DNA of 64,000 bases from Sporocytophaga sp. (GCA_024707265.1 JANQAB010000001.1:193501-257500), one strand, 5' to 3'. Shown: positions 48,801 to 57,283, counted from the first letter of the stretch. Made by a program: numbers and translations. The notes: a model not told the origin generated them from the sequence alone.

Positions 48801-48970
48801 CCAATATCTGAAGCATATACATGGATCTCAACATCAGTTCCGGCCTTAAAATAGGCATTGCTATGCGGCATAGTAACAGAACACGATGGAGGATAATTTA
48901 ATGTCTGTGCCTGGAGCAACGTAATGAGCCCAAGCAGAAAGACAAGTATAAGTAAACCTTTTCCTTTCAT
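45878..48970 (-). CDS. GH10 xylanase with CBM4/9-like and Ig modules, T9SS-secreted
   Basis: 1030 residues. Signal peptide (1-22), bacterial Ig module (~27-123), GH10 barrel (~130-435) with acid/base Glu247 in DVINEQL and nucleophile Glu358 in FVTELDL, second Ig module (~450-545), CBM4/9-like module (~548-695), two PKD/Ig-like modules (~700-865), a further Ig module (~870-960), and a type A T9SS sorting domain (~965-1030). The catalytic domain is rather short, with the usual N-terminal sequence reduced (CKGKYLANIIPG; NGVTAENSCKWGPVEG). It retains the key residues, so endo-1,4-beta-xylanase activity is expected. A second xylan enzyme (GH30_8) lies 10 kb away. The gene is followed by a terminator and the group II intron. 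Confidence 0.92.
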   Translation of the reverse strand: MKGKGLLILVFLLGLITLLQAQTLNYPPSCSVTMPHSNAYFKAGTDVEIHVYASDIGKSTNNGTVTKVEFFNGTTLLGEATSHTNYTYKYVWGCVPAGTYTIKARATNNRGVTFTSVGVVITVGTTNVTQRGMSACKGKYLANIIPGAPQINYNTYWNGVTAENSCKWGPVEGTRDQFNWGGADVSYNHAKNNNMMFRYHALMWASQYPSWFKNLSSVAEAREEALEYMTAVAQRYPLTDQVDVINEQLAGHQTDNPVFERLLGGTGSTGYDWQIWVFTQARALFPNTKLVLNDYGLENNTSKINSMLGLVKALRDRGLIDGFGTQAHCFNVDQTSASQLKSAVDLMATSGVPVFVTELDLNGGVESESNNSQQENSYKTHFPVYWEHPAVAGVTLWGYISGATWRTGTGIMSSSGTEKPAFTWLKNYVSGRTSVGYPACATGACTSNGELPKVQLTGPANNATFKVGANITLTATASDADGNITKVEFYNGTTKLGEDATEPYTFDWNSVAEGNYKLTAVASDNSGNKVTSSEVSITVGNPRTPLIKNGEFDQGTTEWEIQNNSSASGTMTVITNGNMSGTNSLKICPATPGTAEWHVQVRQATPIIEGKNYKISFMAKADAARSMSVSVQQDADPYTTYFSKSVDLTTTSQLFTMEFNATTTDAVSKLKFYVGNNSTCIVIDKVEMSEGNFQLEAQITTTGSTTVCEGSSVVLNASTGTDYTYQWKRGDAVIDGATAASFTATQSGIYSVTVTANGQSVTSDAVEVKVNPTPPATITAAGSTTIVEGNRVVLNANAGTGLSYKWFNGSEQVGTDASYTAATSGSYSVEVTNGAGCKAASTPTAVVVNRNQPSVITINAPVTNENIVGDVITFDVSVDDPDGTITKVEYYLDGQLVGSSTSSPYIFEYKNASPGSHEVLVKATDSNGGVTTSSPVSLNVSVATGVFSGGYKVFTGIVPNPSSESFKITSNMAIRHLRITNIYGAEVEALNDIPSDQTSSIGQDLKGGTYLMTIEYVSGSIEVSKLVKLQ

Positions 48971-49222
48971 AGAAATTATTTCAAGTTGAGTTTGAAGCGG
49001 TATTATTCGTCCCTCTCACACATTGGATTATCCTGATTGTTTAAAAAAAGATCAGTCAAAACTCCCAAAAAGTATTAGATGGAATTAAACTTTCTACCCG
49101 AAAGTCAATAAAAAGTAAACCGAAAAAAATTTTATTTAATCGACCAATTATCCTATTCGAACTAATAATGAAATGAACTCCTAAAATTATAGAGGTTATT
49201 AAAAAAAGGAAATGATGTCCTA

Positions 49223-50854
49223 TTAACGGACAACCGTAATATTGGTAAGTTTTTTATTGTCAATGGTTATAACATAGTATCCGGTGGTTACAATGTCACC
49301 TCCGGTACCAGTACCATCCCAGGTTGCAGGAGCAGTGAACTCACGAATAACATTTCCATTCATATCAAATATTCTCACAACACCTGGCTTATCAATAAAA
49401 TAAGAACTTTGTTGCCCACCATCAAGGGGAGAAATAACAGGATCACAATCAGAGGTTCTGTATATTATAAGATCCGCATCAAGTAAAATACGGCATCCTC
49501 TCTGATCTTTCAGACGGAGCATATAATTACCTGCCGGAATATTTGCAAACACGCCTGAAGCACTGTGAATTGTGTCATTTTTACCGGGCTCATTCAAAAA
49601 GTACGTAACAGGAGGCTGAAACCCTTCTGCTGACAGCTCAACACTAAAACCTGTGCCTTCTCTGCAATCCTGACTTAATATTTTATAGCCATAGGACTTT
49701 ACCTCCATACAGGAACCAGTCACGTTAAGTTTCCACGGCTTGTGGTAAAGCGTAAGCAAAGGCAATGCAGGATTGGTAATCTCTGCGTTATACTCTCCTA
49801 CATCTGAGAGATTAACCTTACTAATGCTAAAATCAGAAGAAGTTTCAGCGTCTATTAAATTATTATTCTTATACCATGCATATTGATTTCCGCTTAAAGC
49901 TTCCTCTTCATCCACACTAAAATTTATAGAATCGAGCAGTCTTACATTCTTTTCAGACCTCTCTCCAATAGAATCCTGAGGAGCATAATCAAAATTCGAA
50001 AATCCCTTCAATTGAGTTAATGGTAAAAGATCTTTAAATGTCAGCTTATTATTAATGACAGTTAGTTTTCTCAAAGAAGGCTTATTAGAAAAATCAGGAA
50101 GAGTTGTGAGCAAATTCTCCTCAGCATATAATTCCTCGAGAGTAGTGTTGTTCTCTAACTCTGAAAGATCTTCTAACTGATTTCCCCAGCAATAAATAAT
50201 CTTAAGGCCTGACAGTTTTTCAATACCATTAAGGTTTTTAAGTCTGTTGCGGTCACAATGAAACTCATTAAGTTTGATATTTTTCGAAAAATCTGGAAGG
50301 CTATCAAACCTGTTCACCCCTAATTGAAGATTTTCAAGAGAAGTAAGGTATTGAAGTCCGGAAATCCATGAAAGCTGATTTCCTGACAGAAATAATTTCT
50401 GAAGTTTTGTAAATCCCCGTAATTCAGGGAAAAATGTGAGTTTATTATAATATAACTGTATCTGTATAAGGTTTGTATTCCCTATTACAAAATCCGCATT
50501 GGTCAGCTGATTATTGTTCAGGTAGATGTATTCCAGATTGGTGATAGCAGAAAGATTTGGTACTGTCTTGATCTTATTATTTGAAGCATCGATTTTAAAA
50601 ACAGATTTAAAATTTTCTATGCCTGTAAGATCTGAAATGTTTGCATTGGTCAGGATAAGATCAAAAAGAAAATTGTTAGCAGCCGTAATATTCAATTTAC
50701 CACCGAGCATCACCGAAGGATATCTTGACTGTAATACATTTCTCAAATTAGTATCAGGCAGAGTCAAAGTCTGAGAATAGACCTTATGCACTGAAAGTAT
50801 CAGAGTCAGGGTTATGCCTATCAGCCTTAATATATTTTTAAAAATTCTGCTCAT
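49223..50854 (-). CDS. Leucine-rich-repeat surface protein with CHU_C (type B T9SS) end
   Basis: 543 residues. Signal peptide (1-27), internalin-like leucine-rich repeats (~40-285; units such as LEYIYLNNNQLTN, LQKLFLSGNQLSW, LKIIYCWGNQLED and LEELYAEENLLTT), an Ig-like segment (~300-375), an SprB-like repeat (GYKILSQDCREGTGFSVELSAEGFQPPVTYF, ~388-470) and a CHU_C domain (RIFDMNGNVIREFTAPATWDGTGTGG ... KLTNITVVR). It is encoded one base after the anti-sigma stop codon in the sigma/anti-sigma operon of cassette B. It is likely exported by the T9SS and displayed at the surface; the ligand is unknown. Confidence 0.85.
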   Translation of the reverse strand: MSRIFKNILRLIGITLTLILSVHKVYSQTLTLPDTNLRNVLQSRYPSVMLGGKLNITAANNFLFDLILTNANISDLTGIENFKSVFKIDASNNKIKTVPNLSAITNLEYIYLNNNQLTNADFVIGNTNLIQIQLYYNKLTFFPELRGFTKLQKLFLSGNQLSWISGLQYLTSLENLQLGVNRFDSLPDFSKNIKLNEFHCDRNRLKNLNGIEKLSGLKIIYCWGNQLEDLSELENNTTLEELYAEENLLTTLPDFSNKPSLRKLTVINNKLTFKDLLPLTQLKGFSNFDYAPQDSIGERSEKNVRLLDSINFSVDEEEALSGNQYAWYKNNNLIDAETSSDFSISKVNLSDVGEYNAEITNPALPLLTLYHKPWKLNVTGSCMEVKSYGYKILSQDCREGTGFSVELSAEGFQPPVTYFLNEPGKNDTIHSASGVFANIPAGNYMLRLKDQRGCRILLDADLIIYRTSDCDPVISPLDGGQQSSYFIDKPGVVRIFDMNGNVIREFTAPATWDGTGTGGDIVTTGYYVITIDNKKLTNITVVR

Positions 50855-50855
50855 T

Positions 50856-52013
50856 TTATCTGATCACTGTTATCTGACCATTTTCCTTTTTGCCATTAGT
50901 ATATTCAGCAACATACACGTAAAATCCCGTTTCCACCGTAGAGCCGGAATTACTGATGCCAGACCACTCATAGACTCCTGATAATAAACCGGATTTAAAT
51001 ACCATTTGTCCTGCCTGGTTATATATGCTAAGATAATAACTATTCCTGTCATTCCCATTAAATGCCCATGTCTCTCCTTGCGCCGGAGAGAAAGAAACAC
51101 CTGCAGGCTGACAGTTCTTTTCTGAAAGTTTAATGTTCCATTTGCCCAGACAACCGTTTACATCAACGACTTTAAGGGTATAATTTCCTGAATACAATTG
51201 ATCCAGATCGGAAAGGTCAACTTTTTGATTCCCAGAATAAAACTCAAATTTATAAGGGGCTTCACCACCTTGAATTGAACCCTCGTCAATTTCAATTCTT
51301 CCATCATTTCTTGCCTGACAAGCCTCAGAGGTTGACCAATTAACCTTTATAACTGCTTTTGAACACGGGTCCGTTTTTATTTCCGGTTTCACAAATGTAT
51401 TAGAAACAGGTTCCTTAACTATTGTCCTGTCATTCTCATTTCCAGTTGTAGATTGATTCTCAATTATAGCAGTATCCGCCCAGACTTGATTTAATGGCTC
51501 AGTATTGCTTTGGATTTCAACATTCTTATCTTTTGTGTTAGATTCTGAAGCTTTATTAATTTTTTTGCCGACAAATTCCGATTGTCCTTGTTTTTGGGCA
51601 CCATCATTAACAACATTATCCAAAAGTTCAGGGCCAGGAGCATTGGAAGGCTGAGTCACTTCTTTTGTGTCATTGACTGCTAATTCAGCATTTGCTTTAT
51701 TCTTGTCTTTCAGAAGAAAGTACCCTCCAGCAACAGATAAAAGACCTGCAATCAAAATTACACTAATGGTTTTATTAAAACCTTTACTGCTTGCTCCTTT
51801 ATCAATGCTGGCGATATCTGCAGACATCTGATTCCGAAGCTCGTTATATGCATTTACAGAGACAAGTTCATTTACTTCACTCTGAAAAGCAACATCTTCA
51901 GCAAAGCCGGGATCATCAGAAAGATTTTTGGTAAAATCTTCAAGCTCCCTTCCTGTTAGCTCCCCACGCAGATAGCGATCTATCAAATGATATTTTTCCT
52001 GTTCTGTGCTCAA
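50856..52013 (-). CDS. Membrane anti-sigma protein with SprB-like repeat and CHU_C end, cassette B (intact)
   Basis: 385 residues in one unbroken frame. Cytoplasmic anti-sigma-like domain (HLIDRYLRGELTGRELEDF, residues ~8-70), a single transmembrane helix (TISVILIAGLLSVAGGYFLL, ~81-100), a low-complexity Asn/Ser/Lys/Glu-rich linker (~101-220), an SprB-like repeat (SEACQARNDGRIEIDEG..., ~228-300) and a CHU_C type B sorting domain (~310-385, YEWSGISNSGSTVETGFYVYVAEY...). It overlaps the sigma gene by four bases and is followed after one base by the LRR gene. CHU_C domains normally route proteins to the T9SS; here one sits on a protein anchored in the inner membrane and apparently able to hold a sigma factor. 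Confidence 0.85.
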   Translation of the reverse strand: MSTEQEKYHLIDRYLRGELTGRELEDFTKNLSDDPGFAEDVAFQSEVNELVSVNAYNELRNQMSADIASIDKGASSKGFNKTISVILIAGLLSVAGGYFLLKDKNKANAELAVNDTKEVTQPSNAPGPELLDNVVNDGAQKQGQSEFVGKKINKASESNTKDKNVEIQSNTEPLNQVWADTAIIENQSTTGNENDRTIVKEPVSNTFVKPEIKTDPCSKAVIKVNWSTSEACQARNDGRIEIDEGSIQGGEAPYKFEFYSGNQKVDLSDLDQLYSGNYTLKVVDVNGCLGKWNIKLSEKNCQPAGVSFSPAQGETWAFNGNDRNSYYLSIYNQAGQMVFKSGLLSGVYEWSGISNSGSTVETGFYVYVAEYTNGKKENGQITVIR

Positions 52014-52585
52014 TTTCTAAGAAGATTTTCCAGTAACTTATTTCCTTTAATCATATTTATAAGTGATTGCTTGCAACGATAATGGCTGGCTTTGGCAACT
52101 TGTTCATTATTATAACCAAGCTTTTCACTTATCTCTTTCATAGACAGCCCTTCATGATTATAATAATGAAGGAGCTCTCTGCATTTTTCATTTAACTGAC
52201 CGAACAACTTACTAACTGCCGCAGATCGTTCTTTGGTGATGAGGTCAGAGAGAGAATCTTTCCCTGACTCCGCAACTTCAAAGACAGACATATCTTCGTA
52301 GTTTGAGATGCGTTTTTCGTCCCGCAATTTATTCAGCCAAAGGTTTTTTGCTACTGTGTAAACAAACGCGTCAATTGCGTGTCTTTCATCAAACTTACCT
52401 TTTCTGACCTGATTAAACAAGATAATCACAGCATCTTGAAATATGTCACTCGCCTGATCCATATTCCCCCCATGAGTAAGAATATAATGCCTTACCTTTC
52501 GTAAGGTAGTTTCATACAAATAAGATAGCACCTGACTGTTTTTGCCAGACTTTATACTCTCTAATATTTCTGGGTCCTTGTTCAA
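52010..52585 (-). CDS. ECF-type RNA polymerase sigma factor, cassette B
   Basis: 191 residues. Region 2: MDQASDIFQDAVIILFNQVR and FVYTVAKNLWLNKLRDEKR. Region 4: CRELLHYYNHEGLSMKEISEKLGYNNEQVAKASHYRCKQSL. First gene of a tight operon (sigma, anti-sigma overlapping by 4 bases, LRR protein 1 base later). It is paralogous to the sigma factor of cassette A along its whole length. Divergent to the PorP/SprF-like gene at 52833, with a 247-base shared upstream region in which no consensus promoter was clear. Confidence 0.9.
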   Translation of the reverse strand: MNKDPEILESIKSGKNSQVLSYLYETTLRKVRHYILTHGGNMDQASDIFQDAVIILFNQVRKGKFDERHAIDAFVYTVAKNLWLNKLRDEKRISNYEDMSVFEVAESGKDSLSDLITKERSAAVSKLFGQLNEKCRELLHYYNHEGLSMKEISEKLGYNNEQVAKASHYRCKQSLINMIKGNKLLENLLRN

Positions 52586-52832
52586 GATATTCGATTGGTA
52601 TTACACTGTCAAAAGAAAAAAGTAAACTTTACCTTCCTGCTTTTTTTCCAGACGGCTAACCCTGATTTTAAGTTACACGTTATCAACGGAAAAATGGAGT
52701 GGTATATATCGCTGTTAAACTTAAAATTTCAGTAAGGGCAATAAAAATTGATTTATTTTCCTTTATTTTAGGAGTTTTTCGGGACTAAATAATAAATACA
52801 AATTCTCCCTTCCTTTATAAATACGGTAAAAA

Positions 52833-53717
52833 ATGCAAACTCCTGGACGCATTAGTCTGCTTTTGATTTTGCTTTCTTTTTTGCCCGGACAGGTTAAATC
52901 CCAGTCTGCGGGAGGATCTTTCCTGACTTTTGATCAGTTCTTTCAAAACTATGCAATGTTCAATCCTGCCAGTGAAGACACGGCCGGAAAGTTTAATCTA
53001 AGGATTGGGAATAGCGCACTTTACGGATTATTTGAAGGGGTAAACAGAAGATACCTTGACCTTGATTTTAAACCTGGAAACAGAAAATCACTTTCATACA
53101 GCAAAATCGGCGCCCTTGTACAAAGTAACAATGACGGGCCATTTATAAAGAGAAGCAGATATTATGGGAGATACTCAAGAACTATAGCAATAGGCAGAGA
53201 ACATTATGTTTCACTTGGCGTTGCACTTGGCGCTGTATCTCTGACACTCAATGGATCACAATCTGTGGGTGGCGGAACATCTACCGTTTTCGACGGGTAT
53301 GCAGGAATGTGGTACCATTGGAAAAAATTAAAACTGGGAGCTTCGGTAGAACAATTCACGCAATCGGTTCTAACCCCCATACAACAAAATTTCAGACTTG
53401 AGCCTGTGCTGAATTTCAATGGCATATATAGTTTAGATATCAGTCCAAGAATAACAATGTATAACCACCTTTACTTCCGCAAAGAATACCAAAACCCCGG
53501 ATCATTTGAATATGCGCCTGTGTTATCGCTGGCAGAAGTAATTGAAGCAGGTGCTAATTTCAAGTTCAGGCGTGGTATTGCCATCATGCTTGGGATTAAT
53601 GCTCATACGCTAGACTATGGCACTATCAGTTTTATGGGATCTTTTCTGATTGGCACAAGACAACTCTCTACTTCCGCAGATAATAAATTCGAAATTACCG
53701 GAAGATATTCTTTTTAA
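52833..53717 (+). CDS. PorP/SprF-like outer-membrane protein, cassette B
   Basis: 294 residues: signal peptide (1-24, ...GQVKSQ), then FFQNYAMFNPASEDTAGKFNLRIG, which matches the family's NPA-x-x-G opening, followed by paired amphipathic strands (SYSKIGALVQSNND, HYVSLGVALGAVSLTLNG, LKLGASVEQFTQSVLTPI, RGIAIMLGINAHTLDYG). PorP/SprF proteins assist T9SS export of CHU_C proteins. It is divergent from a sigma/anti-sigma/LRR operon that encodes two such proteins. The ATG at 52833 immediately precedes the signal peptide. Confidence 0.82.
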   Translation: MQTPGRISLLLILLSFLPGQVKSQSAGGSFLTFDQFFQNYAMFNPASEDTAGKFNLRIGNSALYGLFEGVNRRYLDLDFKPGNRKSLSYSKIGALVQSNNDGPFIKRSRYYGRYSRTIAIGREHYVSLGVALGAVSLTLNGSQSVGGGTSTVFDGYAGMWYHWKKLKLGASVEQFTQSVLTPIQQNFRLEPVLNFNGIYSLDISPRITMYNHLYFRKEYQNPGSFEYAPVLSLAEVIEAGANFKFRRGIAIMLGINAHTLDYGTISFMGSFLIGTRQLSTSADNKFEITGRYSF

Positions 53718-54221
53718 AAGCAATTTTTCTTTACCCCGATACCCCAGTTTCATTAAAAGAAAGGTAATAACCTCTTCAAAAAGAAGAAATCGAAAAATAA
53801 TTTAAAAAAATAAAAAAAATTTTAGCCCTAAAAATACAAGGCCTTTATAAAAAAGCATCCCACACCATTAGGGTTTTCCCTGACATGATAGTTCCTTTTC
53901 TAAAAAATAGGCTACCTTTTTTCAACCACCCCCGAAATTATCAGCAATCAGTATCCTCATTTTCTACCTGGCTCAAAGGAACACTTTTCAACATTTAGAA
54001 ATACGTCCTACTACTAAAATCAAGGTGAAAACTTCAATACATAGTCACTTCTATAAGCCATTCGGGAAAACAACCAGCACTTTTTTAAGAAAGGCCCCTG
54101 AAGTTTCAGGCATCTCAAAGGTTTTTGAAAATTTTAAGCATTTTAAAATCAATAACTTATTCCTCATTTTTACGGTATTAGAACTGATTACTGTTATTTT
54201 AAAAGACAAAATCTGAATCTT
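53718..54221 (+). other. 504-bp A/T-rich region, at most one doubtful small ORF
   Basis: Mostly A/T-rich sequence without repeats. A 63-codon frame at 54025-54216 has a hydrophobic stretch (NNLFLIFTVLELITVIL) and ends 5 bases before the next gene. It could be a small one-TM protein but has no other support. Confidence 0.3.
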
Positions 54222-54767
54222 ATGAGAACGAATAACACAGATATAAAAAAGACAATCGGCAACTACTTACAATACTTCGCCCTTGTTGCGTTCACATTAT
54301 TCTCTATATACTTCTCATTTTCATACTACCGCTTATACCATATGGATTCTGAGGAATTAAATGAGCTGACCGGCAAAGTGGAAGCTGTTCGTATGAAGGA
54401 AGGCAAAGGCAAACAAGGTAAGTCAGAAGTATGGATTACAATGGCTGAAACTGGCCAATTCAGAGTGGCTTATGGAAATACCAAAACCATAAAAGAAGTA
54501 AGCAACCTGATAAAAAAGGATGATGCAATCACGATCTATCTGAAAAAAGCTCAAAATGCCTTTATAGATTTAGGCAATGATAATGATGTGCTTCAACTTG
54601 TAAAAAATGGAGTTATCATTTATTCATTGGATATCCCTCAGAAAAATTTTCAGAAATACTTCATGTTTTCAGCCATTATGAGCATCCTTCTACCATTAGG
54701 CTGTGTGTTTTACTGGGTAAAATCAAGAAGCAATATGATGGCTGCCCTTCAGAATCCTACTGTATAA
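54222..54767 (+). CDS. Membrane protein with two TM helices, DUF3592-like layout
   Basis: 181 residues: a short cytoplasmic start, TM1 (~16-35, YFALVAFTLFSIYFSFSYY), a ~105-residue extracytoplasmic beta-rich domain (ELTGKVEAVRMKEGKGKQGKSEVWITM...), and TM2 (~145-166, YFMFSAIMSILLPLGCVFYWV). This layout resembles DUF3592-type proteins, but the family is not certain. It is a single gene followed by a strong terminator. The function is unknown. Confidence 0.65.
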   Translation: MRTNNTDIKKTIGNYLQYFALVAFTLFSIYFSFSYYRLYHMDSEELNELTGKVEAVRMKEGKGKQGKSEVWITMAETGQFRVAYGNTKTIKEVSNLIKKDDAITIYLKKAQNAFIDLGNDNDVLQLVKNGVIIYSLDIPQKNFQKYFMFSAIMSILLPLGCVFYWVKSRSNMMAALQNPTV

Positions 54768-54800
54768 TTATAGAGATAACCTCAGGAATTAAAGACAATA

Positions 54801-54840
54801 AATAGTCCTTCAGTTCGAAAGAATGAAGGACTATTTTTAT
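54801..54840 (+). terminator. Terminator of the 54222 gene
   Basis: 12-bp perfect stem AATAGTCCTTCA / TGAAGGACTATT (54801-54812 with 54824-54835), followed by TTTAT. Confidence 0.9.
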
Positions 54841-54935
54841 AATAATGATTTAAACTAACTTTGCACAAAGCACATAACGTGAGATGTTGTAAAATGACAA
54901 TGATAAAATTAAAGGATTTTCAAAAAGGGGCATTG

Positions 54936-54955
54936 CATTAGGTATTCACCTAATG
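54936..54955 (+). promoter_or_regulatory. Small hairpin just before the 54964 start codon
   Basis: CATTAGGT-ATTC-ACCTAATG, 8-bp perfect stem with a 4-base loop, ending 8 bases before the ATG of the small ORF at 54964. In mRNA it would sit over the ribosome-binding region. Confidence 0.4.
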
Positions 54956-54963
54956 TAACCTCA

Positions 54964-55188
54964 ATGAAAAGAATAAAACAAATAGCAAATGCTTTTGGAT
55001 TGACTGATGAATGGGAACAAATTAACTTTCCTCCCAAAGTTTCCAACATTCAGATATCCAGAATTATTAATGGGAAGAAGGAATGTTCTTTCTGCTTTCC
55101 TCATGGCTGGGAAACTTCAAACTCAACCATTAATAACAGACAAAGGAGTTGGAAGAAATTCAGACTTCACCAATGGAAAGATAAATAA
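54964..55188 (+). CDS. Small hypothetical protein
   Basis: 74 residues, basic, no signal peptide, with two Cys in CSFCFP. The sequence MKRIKQIANAFGLTDEWEQI looks like an N-terminal helix pair but no family is recognised. An alternative frame (55007-55285, 92 codons) overlaps it and is equally unsupported. A hairpin upstream and a strong plus-strand terminator 25 bases downstream suggest a real plus-strand transcript. Whether it codes or is a small RNA or a gene remnant is open. Confidence 0.35.
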   Translation: MKRIKQIANAFGLTDEWEQINFPPKVSNIQISRIINGKKECSFCFPHGWETSNSTINNRQRSWKKFRLHQWKDK

Positions 55189-55212
55189 GCAAAGTCATTT
55201 GTTAGCAAAATC

Positions 55213-55246
55213 AAAAGCTTCTGAACAATCGGAAGCTTTTTTTATT
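55213..55246 (+). terminator. Terminator after the small ORF at 54964
   Basis: 9-bp perfect stem AAAAGCTTC / GAAGCTTTT (55213-55221 with 55232-55240) followed by TTTATT on the plus strand. Confidence 0.85.
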
Positions 55247-55432
55247 CATTATATTATTACCATCAAAATCCAGATCAGTTTTTAAGCTTCATACATCTTT
55301 CATCTTTGAAATATTTATTGATAAATGTTAAAGCAACATCTTTAAAAAGGAAAGCTTCCAAATCATAAGGTGAGAGCTTTATTAAAAATCAATTCATTTT
55401 ATTCTTTAAATAACAGACCTCACACCGATCCT

Positions 55433-56599
55433 TTAATACTGATTAAACAACTCCAACATATTAGAAATCGCATTTGCAGAATGTAATAATTCTGTTTGTT
55501 CCAGAGTCAAACTAGCTACCTCTGCAAACCTTAAAAGCATTTCACTTTCATAAGATGCAATGGCACTTTGCACATCCAATAACTCCGGATTTAAAAGACA
55601 ATTAGATAATTCAAGTGCATCAAGCATGGCCATATTAACGCCTTCCCCTGCATAAGGTGGCATAACATGGGCAGCATCTCCCAGCATTGTAAGGTTTGGA
55701 TGTGAAGGCCAGCTTTGATTTAATGGCATGCAATACTGAGGCCTTGGAATAAAATGAGGTTCTGCATTTTGAATCAGATCAAGCCAGATAGAATCCCATC
55801 CATCAAACTCCTTTAAGAACCAATCTTTAACATGACTATTATTATTAAAATCAATATTACTTTCTTTATACCAGATTTCTCCTGTCTTACAGCCTGTATA
55901 AAAAGTTATGCTACCATCACCTTTTGAACTGAGGATTAAACTTTTTTCATCTCCAAAGGCAAATACCTTTCCTCCATTAACAAGCTTATAAATATCCGGA
56001 GTTTGTTCTTCGGCATTATAAACCGTCCCTTCCACTATTGTTATGCCAGAATAGAATGGTTTTAAAGGGGTAATGAATGGTCTGACTTTTGAATTTGCAC
56101 CATCTGCGGCAACAACAATATCCGTCAAAGCGAAAGAGCCGTTGTTAAACTCAATTTCCCAGGAGTCCCCAACTTCTGCCATCGTTTTAAAATGACTGTC
56201 CCAAACCACAGTATCAGGTTGAAGAGACTCTAACAAAATTTTCCTCAAAGGTCCACGATCAATCTCCGGTCGGAAACCTTCATCTCCAAACGTTTCTTCA
56301 GATACTTGATCTGTTTGTTGATCGAAAAGGATTAAAGCATGTTTATCAGTGACGCGCATTTTATCAGCACTGGGCCTGTAATTTTCTTTAAATGCATCCA
56401 TCAGCCCTGCCGCTCTGATCGCCTTAAGACCAGAATCCTCATGCAAGTCAAGCGTAGCACCTTGCATTCTGGCATCTTTATTAACATCTCGTTCATAAAC
56501 CTTAACATCTGCACCGTTCATTTGCAGTAGTCTTGCTAATGTTAATCCACCAGGGCCCCCACCAATAATAGCGATTCTTTTATTCTTAATTTTTTCCAT
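55433..56599 (-). CDS. FAD-dependent monooxygenase, Tet(X)-like
   Basis: 388 residues, the same length as Tet(X) enzymes. FAD-binding RIAIIGGGPGGLTLARLLQMNG (~8-29), VYERD, then TLDLHEDSGLKAI (Tet(X) has TLDLHKGSG), the DG-type motif VVAADGANSKVRPF, and the second FAD motif MLGDAAHVMPPYAGEGVNMAMLDA (Tet(X): GDAAHLMPPFAGQGVN). The flavin hydroxylase class is therefore firm, and the Tet(X) subgroup is likely. Whether tetracyclines are substrates cannot be told; many environmental relatives act on other aromatic compounds. It follows a TetR-type regulator gene by 87 bases on the same strand. Confidence 0.88.
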   Translation of the reverse strand: MEKIKNKRIAIIGGGPGGLTLARLLQMNGADVKVYERDVNKDARMQGATLDLHEDSGLKAIRAAGLMDAFKENYRPSADKMRVTDKHALILFDQQTDQVSEETFGDEGFRPEIDRGPLRKILLESLQPDTVVWDSHFKTMAEVGDSWEIEFNNGSFALTDIVVAADGANSKVRPFITPLKPFYSGITIVEGTVYNAEEQTPDIYKLVNGGKVFAFGDEKSLILSSKGDGSITFYTGCKTGEIWYKESNIDFNNNSHVKDWFLKEFDGWDSIWLDLIQNAEPHFIPRPQYCMPLNQSWPSHPNLTMLGDAAHVMPPYAGEGVNMAMLDALELSNCLLNPELLDVQSAIASYESEMLLRFAEVASLTLEQTELLHSANAISNMLELFNQY

Positions 56600-56686
56600 G
56601 GGTTATTTCTATTACTATGATTGATAAACTAAAAAATAACATTATACCTTCGACCTTAAATATTATGCTTAAATGGCATCTTTCAC

Positions 56687-57283
56687 TTACAACTTAATCC
56701 CTTCAATTATAGCATCACAACAATCTGAAAGGACCTTCTCTGTAATGATCTGTTTAGGCCTTTCTTTATACTCAAAATATTCGTTGCTCAAATCCAGAAG
56801 AGGTGCAAATAACAGAGCTCTCAGAACACCTATTGGAAAACTTTTAATAGTGCCGTTCTTTATATTTCTTTTAAGGAAACGATGTACAGGAGCAAAGAAA
56901 TCTCCTTCATTAATATTTCTTTCCTTAAATGCTTTATTAAGCAATGGAGAAGATTTTCCATATTGCATTAATATATAAGACTGCCTGTTGCTTTTAAAGT
57001 ATTTAAATGTATTCAGCCAGATCTTTCTCACCCCCTCTTCAAAATTCATTGTTTCCTCAAAACCCTCCAGCACAGCCTTTTCATAATTTCCCAGGACTTC
57101 ATCAATGAATAATTTGATTAAAAGATCCTCTTTATTTTCATATTTAATATAGATGGTTCGGGGAGAGATATTGGCTTCTTTTGCCAACTTCTGCATACTC
57201 AAATTCTCCAGGCCTTCTTCTGCAATTATCCTTAAAGCTATCGATCGGATAGCCTCCTCTTTTTCAAAATCTTTTGGTCTCAT
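56687..57283 (-). CDS. TetR/AcrR family transcriptional regulator
   Basis: 198 residues. N-terminal TetR HTH: KEEAIRSIALRIIAEEGLENLSMQKLAKEANISPRTIYIKYENKEDLLIKLF (~8-59), with the helix 2-3 signature L-x-x-A-x-x-A-x-(I/V)-S-x-x-T-(I/L)-Y. The C-terminal helical domain would bind a ligand. It is directly upstream of, and co-directional with, the Tet(X)-like monooxygenase gene, and a perfect inverted repeat lies 48 bases before its ATG. Autoregulation plus control of the monooxygenase is the natural reading. Confidence 0.9.
   Translation of the reverse strand: MRPKDFEKEEAIRSIALRIIAEEGLENLSMQKLAKEANISPRTIYIKYENKEDLLIKLFIDEVLGNYEKAVLEGFEETMNFEEGVRKIWLNTFKYFKSNRQSYILMQYGKSSPLLNKAFKERNINEGDFFAPVHRFLKRNIKNGTIKSFPIGVLRALLFAPLLDLSNEYFEYKERPKQIITEKVLSDCCDAIIEGIKL

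Noticed and set aside
54025-54216. 63-codon ORF as a real gene
   Set aside because: It shows only a hydrophobic patch and no recognisable start signal or family, so it is listed as part of a gene-poor region.
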